This document shows, piece after piece, positions 36,123-48,500 of a DNA stretch of 64,000 nt. The first letter of the stretch is position 1. Each line of letters starts with the position of its first letter. Below the pieces are notes generated by a model. It was not told the DNA's origin, did not search any database, and worked only from the letters and a program-made list of their open reading frames with translations. Origin of the DNA: Moringa oleifera (taxonomy: Eukaryota > Streptophyta > Magnoliopsida > Brassicales > Moringaceae); the NCBI GenBank assembly GCA_021397835.1, contig JAJFZO010000094.1, positions 10,268,001 through 10,332,000 on the forward strand, written 5' to 3'. The position numbers and the translations under genes are program-made.

Positions 36123-38288
36123 ATGACTTGTTTCCCTTTCTTTTCCAGAAAGAAAGAACCTGTTATACAAACAGTAGAAGTTGATGAAGGTGATCAGACT
36201 CATCCCTTTGTCTTTTTTATAGATTTGAAAAAATCATCACTAAGGTCTTAAGGACCCTATAAACCTATGTTATTTGTGGATTCCTTTCCATATCGATTTC
36301 AATTAAATTCCAGCAGTCTTCTTACTGGCCCTATAAACTTATAGAATCTCTTGCTACCTTCGGAACTGCTCAAATTTCATGGAGTTCTTCTCTGATGTCG
36401 TGATTTCCTTCTTACATATTTCTGGTGCATCAGTATACTTGTATGTACTGGCTCAGTGTATCTACACACATAGATGTGGCTCAAAATTATTATTATATGT
36501 AAAAGCTTCTAATGGGTTCTTGTGGGTACAGAACTTTCAAGCATTCAGAATACTAGACTGTTCACTTACAAAGAATTGCAGTTAGCAACTGAAAATTTTA
36601 GTACATCCAACAAAATTGGACAGGGAGGTTTTGGTTCTGTCTACAAGGTGATTGCACTTTGTTCTGGATTTTTCTGGGTTTTATGAAGAAATACTTTCTA
36701 AATTTTCATTTTGCTAAATGTTTCACGTGATTTCAATTTAGTAACTCTTGTTAACCAACAGGGGAGGCTCAAAGATGGTTCTTTGGCAGCCATTAAGGTA
36801 CTGTCAGCTGACTCAAGGCAAGGAGTACGGGAATTCTTGACAGAAATAAATGTCATTGCAGATGTAGAGCATGAAAACCTGGTTCAATTGCATGGTTGTT
36901 GCGCTGAAGGAAATCATAGGATTTTAATCTATGGTTACCTGGAGAACAACAGCCTCGCACGAAAGCTTCTTGGTAATTAATAAATCTTATCCTTGTTAAA
37001 TGTTTATTAACTGTGTAACTAATAACTCCATTCCTTCCTAAATTTTAGGTGGAAGCCATAGCAATATACAGTTCAATTGGCATACACGACGTGATATTTG
37101 CATTGGTGTTGCAAAAGGACTTGCATTTCTTCATGAGGAGGTTCAGCCGCATATTGTTCACAGAGATATTAAAGCAAGCAATATCCTCCTCGATAAATAT
37201 CTGATGCCCAAAATTTCAGATTTCGGCCTTGCGAAGCTTTTCCCAGACAACTTGACTCATGTTAGTACACGTGTTGCTGGAACTGCGTAAGCACATCAAC
37301 TCCCACTCTGCTGTCTTGAATTATGTCTCCGATTCTCTGATTCTTCTGTCGGTAGATTCAATATTGTAGGCTAATCAGTGCTAGGATCATGTGTAAAATA
37401 TGTTGTCAGACCAACTGAAATCAATTTGTTCTGAAACCTGTTTGATGTGTACGGGTAAGGAAGTCTATTGGATTCTACGTCCTTTGTGCTTCCAATTATT
37501 CTTCTACTTTTCTATGTCAAACTTGTGATCATGTTCCTAATCAGGCTTCCTCGTTTATTTTTGCAGAGGTTATCTGGCACCTGAGTATGCAGTACGAGGT
37601 CAGTTGACAAGGAAAGCAGACATTTACAGTTTCGGTGTTCTAGTATTGGAAATTGTTAGTGGGAGGACCAACTCGAGCAGGTTGTTACCTGAAGGAGAAC
37701 AATATCTTCTCGAAACGGTATGAACTGTTGAGCTCACCATACATTTTTTTTTTTCCGTATTGATATGCTAGCATTTAAACATTTTCACTTCTTTGCACAA
37801 GGGGCTTTCAGAAATACTGCCCTGCCTCTTCATTTTTCTTGTCTTGTATACTCGCTTGTCTGTATTTTACTTTTCGGACTTGGAATTTTTGGCAACCTTA
37901 TAAGGCCCTATGCGATATGCAGGCATGGGAACTGCATGAGAAGGGGCAGCTGGTGGAGTTGGTGGATCCATTATTAAATGAGGATTACAGTGTTGAAGAA
38001 GCTTGCAGATGCCTTAAAATTGGTCTACTTTGCACGCAAGAGGGGCCAAAGCTCCGACCATCCATGTCCACTGTGGTCAAGCTGCTAACAGGAGAGATAG
38101 ATTTGAACGATAATGACATAACAAGGCCTGGCTTGCTATCTGAGTTCATGGGTAGGAAAGTCCGCCGAGATCAGAAAGATAAATCGGACGCAACCAGCAA
38201 ACAATCAGATTTATCTTCATCAACAGAAAATGTAACCACCTCATATGCTTCCATGACCTTCAATTCAATATTTGATCGAAGCAATTAA
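36123..38288 (+). CDS. Receptor-like cytoplasmic Ser/Thr kinase, CRPK1 (cold-responsive protein kinase 1) type, 382 aa
   Basis: Cytoplasmic or membrane-attached protein kinase. CRPK1 in Arabidopsis is a plasma-membrane kinase that phosphorylates 14-3-3 proteins in the cold (family knowledge). Exons: 36123-36189, 36532-36647, 36762-36972, 37049-37286, 37567-37717 and 37923-38288 (1149 nt). There is no extracellular or transmembrane part. The N-terminus [11 protein letters not shown] has a Cys and basic residues that could serve membrane attachment by palmitoylation. The kinase domain is complete: glycine loop [11 protein letters not shown] (about 51-61), catalytic Lys73 (AAIKVL), HRD at 169-171, DFG at 189-191, and [23 protein letters not shown] Ser/Thr-rich tail follows. 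The start was chosen because the phase joins exactly and relatives begin with a similar Met-x-Cys peptide. The At3g09010 clade is an alternative, but [14 protein letters not shown] and RPGLLSEFM favour the CRPK1 clade. Confidence 0.9.
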
Positions 38289-38913
38289 GTTCCGTTAAAT
38301 ATGATATATTCACAATTGTTTGTGGTTTTCTGAGAAGATACCATTAAAAGTTTTGCTTTCAAAAGCAATTGAAAGTATGTATAGAGTGGCAACCCAACGA
38401 TGCATTACTTTTATTGTTAGATTAATATGTTGTAATCTTGTATCTGATGAAGTCTTTTTCATCTTTGCTTCTGATTACTTCACCAGTTCTTTCAAAGGAA
38501 AAAACTTATTTTCTTTCAAAGTTTTGCAGATCTCTGTTCAGTATTCTTTTATCTGATTAAACTTTAATACACACTTCTATAAGTTGCCTTGATGGATTTG
38601 CCATCCATGGCAAAGGAAGCTATCATGTTAAGACTCTTTCATGGAAGTCAAGAGCTATTCCTTGCAAATTCTAGGAACAGAGTTCATGCTTGGACTGAGT
38701 TGATTTTCATCGTAGTCATAATATGATGCAGTACAGAGTAAGTTTTTCATAATTTCAAGTATTATATAAGCTAAAATTCCTTCATGAATGAATATTGAGT
38801 TATAAACAAATTGTGTTTATGAAATAGTTTGAATGAAAGTATATGGAAAAGCAAAAACGAAGGATAAGAAAGAAGACTGGGATAAACAAATGTTCCTCTT
38901 TCTAAAAGTTTGG
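38289..38913. other. Convergent 3' flanks of kinase and ABCG genes
   Basis: The kinase (+) and the ABC transporter (-) point at each other across 625 bases. This must hold both 3' UTRs, and overlapping transcripts are possible. No other feature is seen. Confidence 0.6.
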
Positions 38914-40728
38914 CTAGTTTCTTCTTCTGTAACACCTGCACCACAAAATCAGAAAACAGAGTACTCTGTAGCAAATTATGAAACTTATCGTCACAGCTAA
39001 ATTGCTCCACTTCTGAGATTCTTTCAGGTTTTGCTGCTGTAAGAACCCACTTCCATATAAACTACACTGTCCTTTCTCAAACTGTATGCACTTCCTTTGG
39101 CCCTGTTCTCCTCCGTACTCATTTATCAGAAAACACTCAAATGGATACTTAAACAAGCTCAAATAATGCATGAAAATCCAGTAACTGGGTATGTTATCCT
39201 TGGCTATGAAGTACCCAGAAAAGAGGAAGAAAGATCCCATGAGCCCTGCAATCACTGATGTCCCCATGATGAAGTTTGGCACAAGAGCACTGAAACATGC
39301 CACAAAAGAATTGGACATAAGAAGAACCATCCAAACCACCAGAAAGAAGTAAAGGAACCCGCAGATGTCCCTTCTCAAGCCAACCAACCAGTAAACTGGC
39401 ATGGTGAAGAGGAGGCCAACCATCAACAGAAATGGAAGGAAGATGATGGTGTTGGCTAACACATAAGAAGAAACTCTGTAAGCTCCCCTTGAAGTCTCTC
39501 TCATGAGAATCTTCCTCTCCTGGAGGAAAATTGGCAGGCCTTCTGTTGTGGAAGACAGCAAGAAAGTGAGGCTGAAGGCAAAAAACCCCAGTCGGGTTTG
39601 TAAAGCCACCTTTCCTGCATTGTTTCCCACATTGAAGTATATTGTTCCAAGGACTAATCCAGCTACTAAGGCTTGTATAACTCGTGTGGCAAAAAGTTGC
39701 TTGGTTCTAAATATGTTCTGGCAGAATCTTTGTCCCAGTATCAGCACCTCCTCAACTCTAGAGTTGCTGTACGGAAGAAGCTTCTCTGCTTGATAACCAG
39801 AGTATGCAATCCTCGTTTTATAGCCTTCATCGATCGAGGAACCTGAGCTTTGTACACCCAAGTATTCTATAACATCAATGGCGAATTCTAGCACATTGAC
39901 TCGTCGAGGAATGTGGTGACCAGCAAACTTGAGCCTTTCCGCAAGCAGATGCAGCGATCCATTATGAACAACAAACCCATTTGAGAGCAAAACAACGCGA
40001 TTAAACTGTTCGAGGATGCGAAAACCAGGTTGGTGGATGGTTATAACAATCGTCTTACCTTGTTTAACCACCATGGATTTTAGCAGCGTCACGACATGAA
40101 GAGCTGAAGCTGAATCCAGGCCTGAAGTTGGTTCATCGATCAAAATGACGGCAGGGTCATGAACTAGATCAACTCCGATTGAAACTCGTCGTCTTTCCCC
40201 ACCTGAAATGCAACAGTTTGATCCCTCACCAATCCTTGAACCTGCAACATGATCCAATCCAAGTTCCTTCAGCAGGACTCTCACCCGTCTTGCAGCCTCC
40301 TCTCGCCGTCCTGGAAGCCTTAGAAGTGCACTGTACATGAGTGTTTCTTCCACAGTAAGTAAGGGGAATAAGGCATCATCCTGTGTAACGTAGCCGGATA
40401 TTCTCCGAAAATGTCTAGCATCCATAGGCCTGCCATTGACAAGCACTTGACCTGACGCTTTACATGGCGAAATCTTTCCAGCAAGAATCTCCAGCAATGT
40501 AGTTTTACCTGCCCCACTAGGACCAGCAATGGTGGTGATCTCCCCCGGCCTCGCTTCACAGCTTACACCCTTCAAGATGAACTTCTCCAGCCCCCGTTTA
40601 GACCAACCACAGCAAGCCCAATTGAGCTCATCCAATAGGCTGCATAACTTGTATGACAGATTCTTAGTTTCTAGTCTGTAAGACACTTTCCGGCAACCGG
40701 AAACTGGTGCCGTCACTGGCAACTCCAT
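38914..40728 (-). CDS. ABCG10: ABC transporter G family half-transporter (ABCG10 type), 604 aa, single exon
   Basis: White-brown-complex half-size ABC transporter with nucleotide-binding domain first and membrane domain second; it must dimerise to work. ABCG10-type proteins have been linked to isoflavonoid-precursor transport in legumes; the substrate here is unknown. Motifs with residue positions: Walker [10 protein letters not shown] (69-77), Q-loop YVTQDD (113-118), signature [12 protein letters not shown] (174-185), Walker B VILIDEP (194-200), and H-loop TIHQPG (230-235). About six membrane segments follow from about residue 365, with the usual loop before the last one ([10 protein letters not shown]). 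No introns, which is common in this clade. The frame is open upstream to a TTG near 40815. I chose the third Met-type position, [11 protein letters not shown], as start because it matches the family; an ATG at 40773 is the alternative and would add 15 residues. Confidence 0.93.
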   Translation of the reverse strand: MELPVTAPVSGCRKVSYRLETKNLSYKLCSLLDELNWACCGWSKRGLEKFILKGVSCEARPGEITTIAGPSGAGKTTLLEILAGKISPCKASGQVLVNGRPMDARHFRRISGYVTQDDALFPLLTVEETLMYSALLRLPGRREEAARRVRVLLKELGLDHVAGSRIGEGSNCCISGGERRRVSIGVDLVHDPAVILIDEPTSGLDSASALHVVTLLKSMVVKQGKTIVITIHQPGFRILEQFNRVVLLSNGFVVHNGSLHLLAERLKFAGHHIPRRVNVLEFAIDVIEYLGVQSSGSSIDEGYKTRIAYSGYQAEKLLPYSNSRVEEVLILGQRFCQNIFRTKQLFATRVIQALVAGLVLGTIYFNVGNNAGKVALQTRLGFFAFSLTFLLSSTTEGLPIFLQERKILMRETSRGAYRVSSYVLANTIIFLPFLLMVGLLFTMPVYWLVGLRRDICGFLYFFLVVWMVLLMSNSFVACFSALVPNFIMGTSVIAGLMGSFFLFSGYFIAKDNIPSYWIFMHYLSLFKYPFECFLINEYGGEQGQRKCIQFEKGQCSLYGSGFLQQQNLKESQKWSNLAVTISFIICYRVLCFLILWCRCYRRRN

Positions 40729-41534
40729 CGAGAAAGAAAGGTCTATTGACGTGAGAGACAAAAAGTGTTGCATATGTGAAGAAGACTGAGGAAGGAGATG
40801 ACCTAACACCACCAAACAATAGGATAGTAAACAAGTTAAAGCAATGAAATTAAGAAAATTGTTAAAGGACTTCCATGCACGGGCTTCCGCAGTTTAGCCA
40901 TGCTTTTGACTTGGTTCCGCCATCAATTTTCTTATGCTTTGGTTGGCTTTGGAAACTCACAGAGCTACAAGAAACTCAAACAAAGCAAGCAAAAGGGTGT
41001 TTCTTATTTATCTAGTTTTTTCGGGTGAGCTGAACATTGACTATGCAGGGTTCGATGTTGGTGGCCTTATTATCTTCCAACCTCCAATTAAACAGCTCAA
41101 CAGGGGGGTTGATTGGAGAAGGCTGTATGATCATCTCCTCTGTGGAGAAAAAGAAGCGAAAAAGAAGAAACAGCCTTTTGATGAATTTGGGCTCCATTAT
41201 AATATAAGAACCCAAATTTAATGGGCTTTTCTGAGTTAGGCAAAAAGGGCTTGAGACACCATGCTGTTTGGGCCCATGCACACAAAAAGTTTTGCAAGAT
41301 ATGAATAACGGTAAAAAAAGAAAGGAAAAGAAGGAGAAAATTGTGAAAAGAAAACGAGAGATGTCGACATAAAACTGAGGAAGGGGAGAGTTGATATGCC
41401 ATTTTTCCCTGAAGGGCAAGTTCATTTTCTCTTATCCCCCAGGCCCCAGCTATAAAACCCCGACTAAACCCTTCTTTCTCTTCTTCCACTCAGTTGGCTC
41501 TGTTAGGGTTTTTATCCACAAAGCTTAAAGCACA
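40729..41534. promoter_or_regulatory. Bidirectional promoter region between ABCG10 and MORF8
   Basis: The two genes start head-to-head about 0.8 kb apart. The MORF8 side carries a clear TATA box (TATAAAA, 41451-41457), a telo-box-like GTTAGGGTTTTTA in the leader (about 41500), and three site II elements of the TGGGCY type at 41188, 41222 and 41269, the last one palindromic (TGGGCCCA). Site II plus telo-box is typical of plant genes for organelle gene expression, fitting MORF8. Reading frames here are chance. Confidence 0.65.
41451..41457 (+). promoter_or_regulatory. TATA box of MORF8 gene
   Basis: TATAAAA lies 78 bases upstream of the MORF8 ATG, leaving room for a leader of roughly 50 bases. 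The sequence after it (CCCCGACTAAACC) is pyrimidine-rich, as at plant transcription starts. Confidence 0.7.
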
Positions 41535-44270
41535 ATGGCGACTCAGTCCCTTTCACGCACTCTCTTCTCCAAGCCCACCAAAGCTCTCACCTCTATCTCT
41601 CTTCTCTTCTCTCGTTCTTTCACTTCTTCTTGTTCTTCTCTAACAAAATCCCCGACTTCTCTCTTGGCTTCCTCCTTTATCAACCGCGCCCGTCCTATGG
41701 CTGCGGTTCTCTCAGCTGGAATTCGCGGCGTGGGTCCCAGGGCGCTGTCAACTCGCGCTACCTCGTCATCTCTCAACGATCCAAATCCTAACTGGTCCAA
41801 TCGGCCACCCAAGGAGACTATCTTGCTCGATGGGTGCGATTTTGAACACTGGCTTGTTGTCATGGAGAAGCCCGAGGGTGACCCTACCAGGGACGAGATC
41901 ATCGATAGCTACATCAAAACCTTAGCCATGGTTGTGGGCAGGTAAGAAACAAACCTTTATCAGGTTATATATGTTGTATTCTTCATGGATATATCGAAGT
42001 GATTTTAAATGGACGTTTTCATTTCTAACTTTAATATCTTGGAGTAAAATGGTATCAATAATTGTCGAAGGACAATGATATTGGTATGTGTCTGTCATTG
42101 CTATCTTTCTATTAATTGGTTCTTTTTGTTGAAAATTTAATGGAAGTGAATTAAGAAGTAGAATGACTTACACACTGTTTATTCATTATTTGGAAATGAT
42201 TTAGTTAACTGCACAGATACTCCATTTTTGTTTTATTGTTGATAAACTTGTTTGATGCATATTATACTAGGACTCTGGTGATAATTGTTGAAGATGATGA
42301 ATTTTTACTAGGACTTTGGTTTGTTCTTATTCATTTTCTAATCTGTTGTGTTAAAACCATGGTTATTATCAGTCTGATGACTTGAATGTTCTATACATTG
42401 TTTTATTAAGATCCTGGTCATTATTTCGATTCCTGTGAGTCAATTCCATAGTCATATATACGAAAGCTAGCCTTTCTGTTCGGTATCTATCTAATAGTCT
42501 GTTGTCTTGTGCATATCACACTTACAGTGAGGATGAGGCAAGGAAGAAGATCTACTCAGTTTCAACTAGATGCTACTATGCATTTGGAGCTCTCGTGTCT
42601 GAAGAGCTTTCTTACAAGATCAAAGGTAGTTTCTGTTCTGAAGTGCTCAGCTGTTTCTGCTATATCTGTATGAAGTGGGAGTTTCATGAATGTTTTTCTT
42701 TTTTTTTTTCTTTTTTTTTTTTTAACCTCAGAGTTGCCAAGAGTTCGATGGGTTCTTCCTGATTCGTACTTGGATGTCAAGAACAAAGACTATGGAGGTA
42801 AAACATGATTGCATCTTTTTGGTGGCAATTGGATCACTTTTGGGTGATTTAACTTTTCCTAGCTTCTGCTTCTAAATGTTAGTAAAATTGTTAACTTCTT
42901 AAGACAAAATTTTGATGACATTTAGCTTGTGATTGGCTTTTCCTTGAGTTAATTTAAGAGAGCCTTGAGATGAAGAAGAACTAGACCCCTGGAGATTGCT
43001 GCAAATTCATCCTTAATGTAACTCAATTTCATGTCCATATCTGTTCTTTGTCTCTTGCACTCATGTGGCAAGAATGTGTTCCTTTTTTCTCCATCAGCTG
43101 GAAATGGATACTCTTTGCTGTTATGTTTCCATAAAAGATCTCATTATGTTGTTTACTAATATCTGCCCTAATATCTACAGAGCAACTTCTCTATTATCCT
43201 GTTAGGTGGAGGTGTTAGAAAGTGGCAAAAGGCACCAAGTTTATTCTTTAACATATATTTCTTGAGCATTGGATGGGCGATCAATATAATTATTGGTTAT
43301 TGGGCTTTTTATCTGGTAGTTATATGTGCTTTATGTTGTTTCCTTTTTCCTTTGTCTAGGGGAGCCTTTTATCGATGGGAAAGCAGTACCATATGACCCG
43401 AAGTATCATGAGGAATGGATCAGGAACAATGCACGAGCAACTGAAAGAAACAGGCGTAATGACAGGCCTCGCAACTTCGATAGATCCAGAAACTTTGAGA
43501 GAAGGAGGGAGAACATGCGAGCACACCAAGATTTTAATAACAGGGAGATGCCTCCTATGTCGAATCAGGGTATGCAGAACCCTGGACCCAACATGGGTGG
43601 AATGCCTCCTCCCAACATGGGTGGAATGCCTCCGCCAAACAACATGGGTGGAATGCCTCCGCCAAACAACATGGGTGGAATGCCTCCGCCAAACAACATG
43701 GGTGGAATGCCTCCACCAAACAACATCGGTGGAATGCCTCCTCCAAACAACATGGGTGGAAACAACATGGGTGGAATGCCTCCGCCAAACAACATGGGTG
43801 GAATGCCAAACAACATGGGTGGAATGCCTCCGGGTGGAATGCCTCCGCCAAACAACATGGGTGGAATGCCTCCGCCAAACAACATGGGTGGAATGCCTCC
43901 ACCAAACAACATCGGTGGAATGCCTCCTCCAAACAACATGGGTGGAAACAACATGGGTGGAATGCCCCCTCCAAACAACATGGGTGGAATGCCTCCGCCA
44001 AACAACATGGGTGGAAGGCCCCCCAGCATGGCTCCCAACAATATGGGTGGAATGCCTCCGAACAACATGGGAGGAATGCATCGTAACAATGTAAGCGGAA
44101 TGCCACCACATGCTGGGTGGTCTGGAAACATGCACCAGAACTACCAGCCCAATAGTGGAGGTATGCCTTACCAAGGTCAAGATGCTGGTCAGAACCCTCA
44201 ATACCAGAATAATTACAATCCAAACAGGGATGGTGGAAACATGCCGGGTGGAAATCCTTACCAGGGTTGA
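41535..44270 (+). CDS. MORF8: MORF8/RIP1-type multiple organellar RNA editing factor with expanded repeat, 493 aa
   Basis: Organelle protein that binds PPR proteins to allow C-to-U RNA editing in mitochondria and plastids (role known for MORF8/RIP1). Exons: 41535-41941, 42528-42625, 42732-42797 and 43360-44270 (1482 nt). Residues 1 to about 70 are rich in Ser, Thr, Arg and Leu with few acidic residues, a dual-targeting type presequence. The MORF box spans about 90-210: [55 protein letters not shown], then [14 protein letters not shown]. After a charged [11 protein letters not shown] segment the tail has about 17 copies of MGGMPPPNN (27-nt unit), partly in a nested 186-nt duplication, and ends Gln/Asn/Gly-rich. 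Arabidopsis MORF8 is about 395 aa; the extra length here is in the repeat. Confidence 0.95.
43591..44067 (+). repeat. 27-bp coding minisatellite (MGGMPPPNN) with a 186-bp higher-order duplication
   Basis: The unit ATGGGTGGAATGCCTCCGCC plus AAACAAC is repeated with third-base changes and occasional deletions. The marker variant that changes Met to Ile (AACATCGGT) occurs twice, 186 bases apart (43725 and 43911). It is followed both times by the same short unit GGNNMGG, so a block of about seven units was duplicated as one piece. All length changes keep the reading frame. Confidence 0.93.
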
Positions 44271-45526
44271 ATGTACTAAGTCCAACTAGCGCAGACTATA
44301 ATATCTGGAATGCTGTAGATAAGTAAGGATGATATTTGGATTTCCTGGGGTTAATGGTAATGTTGTTCAGCATTTTGAATTTACTAGAAAGTTTTGTTGT
44401 GTTATTCTCTTTGGTACTTGTGTAAAATTTGGATGAATAGGCATGATTATAATTTGGAGTAGGATTCCATGGGTTGATCATGTGAAAAGCAGATGCAATG
44501 AACTGTTCTGTTGCCCATATTTTCCCTGATTGAGTTAGTTCATGTTTGTAGCATGTGTAGTTACAAGTTGACGAGGCTGCGGCACCATGTGGACTTGAGC
44601 CCCATCAGCGGTGGTTTGTCATGACAAAATCCTCTCACTGGTTATGACAATGGAAATTTGTGTTTTGGTGTCTAAATAGTAATATATTGTTTCATGATTT
44701 CTGTTGTGCCTTTGTTGCGAAGAAAAAGATTCCTGTGTAAATAATGTAAATAATTATGTTTGGATTCACAGAAATTTGAGAGTTGAAATGATATCAGTGT
44801 GTCTTGGGAAGTCAACTGAGTGCGGAGAGAATCTAAGTCACTCGAGGGTTCTAACAATTCTAATTCACCTATAGTTTACCGGCATGCTGAACCACTTATG
44901 TTAAGCACATATTGTACAATGAATTGTTCCATCCATTTGTGTTCATTACTTGTTCTGCATTTTGCAAGCAAGTAAACACAGATTGGGAGACTGACCAGTT
45001 ACCATAAATCAAAAATCAGTGTACTTAAAAGAATGCAACTGAGTCATTACAGCTCCCAAAAAGTCACCTAACAAAACCAGCCATCAGGAACTGCCATGGC
45101 TTTTATCAGATAGAACCGAATACTTGACTGCCTGAATAATTAACACTAGCTGTACAAGTCTATATGCTCAAGCAAATAGGCGGTGAGATGAAACTACAGC
45201 AAATGTTGTCACGATTCCTCCATAGCACAAGCAGTTTACTATATTGCTTCTGGAATGTGACATTTCATATTAGTGAAGCCCAACATTCTATCCCTCATAA
45301 CTAAGGCCAAGGATTCCATTGACCCATATCTTGAGATAAGTAACAAAAACTCTTCGCTGTTAGCAGAATGAAAATCACGAGCAGCCTAGATATAAGAGAG
45401 TCTCATACTACTTCGATTTTCCTTCTTGCATTCACATCTTCATGTCTCATACTTCCCTTTCTGGGAAAAGTTTCTTAAATCACTCTCTTAGTCTCGTGCC
45501 GGATTGATCAACACTAGATGAGGCTG
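44271..45526. other. Convergent 3' flanks of MORF8 and the NUMOD3-motif gene
   Basis: About 1.25 kb lies between two stop codons of facing genes. It should hold the MORF8 3' UTR (to roughly 44.5 kb) and that of the minus-strand gene. I see no further gene. Confidence 0.55.
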
Positions 45527-48500
45527 CTAGAACTTCTTAAGTGCCCCAACCATGGACTCCAATCTTCGATTTTTGGCAGCCTGGATCTGATCTGCAAGTG
45601 AAATGTTCCGTTGCATTTTCTCTTTCCTTATAAGCTCCACATCCAGTGTATCCCAAGCTGGTATAACTGAACTAACTGTGTCCGCTCTAACAGCTACTCG
45701 ACCTTTTATGCATTTCCTTCTATGAATCTAAGACAAGACAAGATAAAAAGTCATTCCAACAAACTTATGTGTAAAATGGTTGACCAGTAGATGCACAGGA
45801 TCCATCAAGGATGCTTCTATTAGACAAATGCCCTAACATCGAACATGCACCAAAATATCATGATGTAGGTTAATCCATAATAATTCCAATTTCATTCAAC
45901 TTCACTCTCTAGGCAATTAATACCTGAGGATTCATACAAAAATATAACTATGAAATTAACCAAATAGTCCCGTAGTTTCCTGTAGTAAACATGTTGAATA
46001 GGACACATTCACGACAGAATCCCATCCTTTAACGTCCCTTCACCATTTCTATGAGATTAACGATTATTGAGAACAACATCAGAAGAATCTTGAGTTCCAA
46101 AATGGGGTAATAAAAGAAAGGAAAATAACGAAATTGATTTTGTTAAAAAAAAAAAAAAGAAAGCAAGAAGAGGCTGTAATAAGAACATCTTTTAAGACTT
46201 CATATCTATCCAAAATTTTAAATTCTTCTGTTACAGCACTACAAGCAAGCTCTGAAGTATGTCTATGAAGTTCAATAACTGGTCTCATCCTGAAAATGTT
46301 CCCCTAATATACCTACTTACACATACTAAATCATGTCAAGTTGAATTGGATAGTATCTATAGGCACCCAATATTTGGCGATTCACAAAATTCCTGCAATT
46401 TGTGGAGTTTAAAATTGTGATGTCACATGCAATTTACCTTTGTTAATCTCCTTTTAAGTTTTAATTCTTTGGCAACAACTAAGTCTTCCTCATCTTTCTT
46501 TGATCTTCGGAGTCTCCTCCTTATATCTCTTTCTGCTTTTGCCTTTTCTTCACGTTCTTTCCTCTTCTGAGCACGCACTGCCATCTTTTCTGCTTTTTCC
46601 CAAGCTGCTTTCTTTGCCATCTCCTTTGCCTTGACCTTTTCTTCAGCCTGTTGGAGTTGTTGAAGTTCTAATTCTTGTTTCAGTTTCTCATAGCTATTCC
46701 AATCTAATTCTTGTTGGTCACTAGCTCCTTTCCTAGCAGCTTCTGCTATGCTTTCCAACCATGACAAGAAGAATTTTTCCTTTAATTGTCTCCATTTCAA
46801 ACGATTGTCCCAAACTCTTCTCAGTGAAGACCTTATTTTTGCCTTGGTTTGATCACTGTAAGAGATTCAATTTTAAGTAAGAATGAGAAGATCAAGCAAT
46901 AATCAAGCTCTATGCCACATAATGCATATATAAAAGCTTGAGGTACATTACAACTAATGAAGATCAGCTTCAATGAGCTATTAGAAGCTTGTTAATTAAG
47001 AAGACATTGAAAATCATGCCTAAATAGTTGCAATTACTTTCCCGAGCTTCGATCCACAAAATTCCACTCATCAAAAATATTCTCAGAAAAATAAAACCAT
47101 CTAATGGAGCTTACTCATAGAATATTATGATACCATGGTATTATTATTTTCTTTTCTAATTTTTTCCAACTAAAACAAACTGCAACTTGTCTCCATGCAA
47201 TGGGCTCCACAGAAGCAAATGCAGATTATCCTACCAGCCATTAGATACCATAAATCATTCAAAGTTTCTCAGAAACAGGCTGACAAGCTCATCTCAGTCC
47301 TCAAAGCAAATCTTTGAATTTTTCTCCTACACTCTTAGTAAGCTGGAAAACTCCTTTTCAGATCCTTCTTATGCCTTAATAAATTTATTTTATACACATA
47401 AGCCCAAACAAGTTTTTAATGCAGCTGTATCCAGCGTTTGATCGTGAGATTCTATCATATATTTACAGTGGTTAGAATGCTTACTGAGAACTTCCATAAC
47501 TTGTAATTATTGGTTATGGACATACACTATATTTCAATATATCTGTCCATAGAAAGAATAGAAGATGGTTCATAAAGCAGAGAGAGATTACCTATGCATA
47601 TGGGGATATTCAGACATCTTCTTCCTCACCTGAAAGTTGTCAAGGCATAAAGAAAAATATAATTTTGAGGGGAAAGATGGCAAGAATAAGTGATGATGTG
47701 CATTTAGAAGGTAGATACAAACAGTGACAAAGAGAAAAGAAAGCAAGAGAATTAAGGGCCAATCATGGATTTGTAAACTAAAAAAGTCAGCAAACACAAT
47801 GGCAAATGCTACAAGAACTTCTAGTAAAGATGCACACGTACAACTAAATGCAGAAGCTACAACTCAACCTCATGATTCTTTCAAATGGCATGACCTCTTA
47901 TGCAAGAATTTGTGCAATAAGTTTACAAAAAATTTGAAGAAACCAAAAATTGCTTGAATCTTACTCGGCTTCACCTTGGGATCTCTCAAGGCTTCTATTG
48001 TTCTCTCCTTGATTCGCATACGAGTCTCTATATCAGGTTAAAACTCCAGAGTCAACCCAAAGTGCTTGGGGCTTAACTAACAATTTTACGTCCAGAAGAG
48101 ATTACCTTCACTATGTTTTCTGCCTTTGTTCCATGGCACCTTCCCTTTATTAGCTAGTCCTATCTTTCTTCTTCTTTGCTCTTCCTTGCAAAATTCATCA
48201 GTAAGACTCCCATGAGAGTCAAGAAAACTGTCCTTTTCACCCTTCTCATCCACAATTTCCTTCTTAGATGAAGTCATACAAACTCTTGACTGCAGACAGT
48301 TGCAGAAACTGGACATTCCTTCCAATTCAGCACCCATTTGCAAGATTCCTACGGAGTGATGTCTCAAGGAAGCAACAGAGGCAAACAAGGGAGACACTTT
48401 CTTCATGAAAGATTCATGGTAATTCAACTTGAATATGACTGGTTGACGACAAGCATATTCTGCCCCACGGAGAAATGTCCATGTGTGGGAGTTTGCAACA

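Noticed and set aside
40729..40815. N-terminal extension of ABCG10 to 633 residues
   Set aside because: The upstream end of the frame is a TTG, and the added residues do not resemble the family.
43591..44067. CRISPR-like look of regularly spaced repeats
   Set aside because: There are no spacers; the units are contiguous, coding and in a plant nuclear gene.
43356..44285. Long antisense reading frames (309, 222 and 188 codons) and a 239-codon sense frame over the MORF8 repeat
   Set aside because: They arise because a 27-nt unit is a multiple of three and lacks stops in several frames. The conserved MORF exons and phases fix the true frame.
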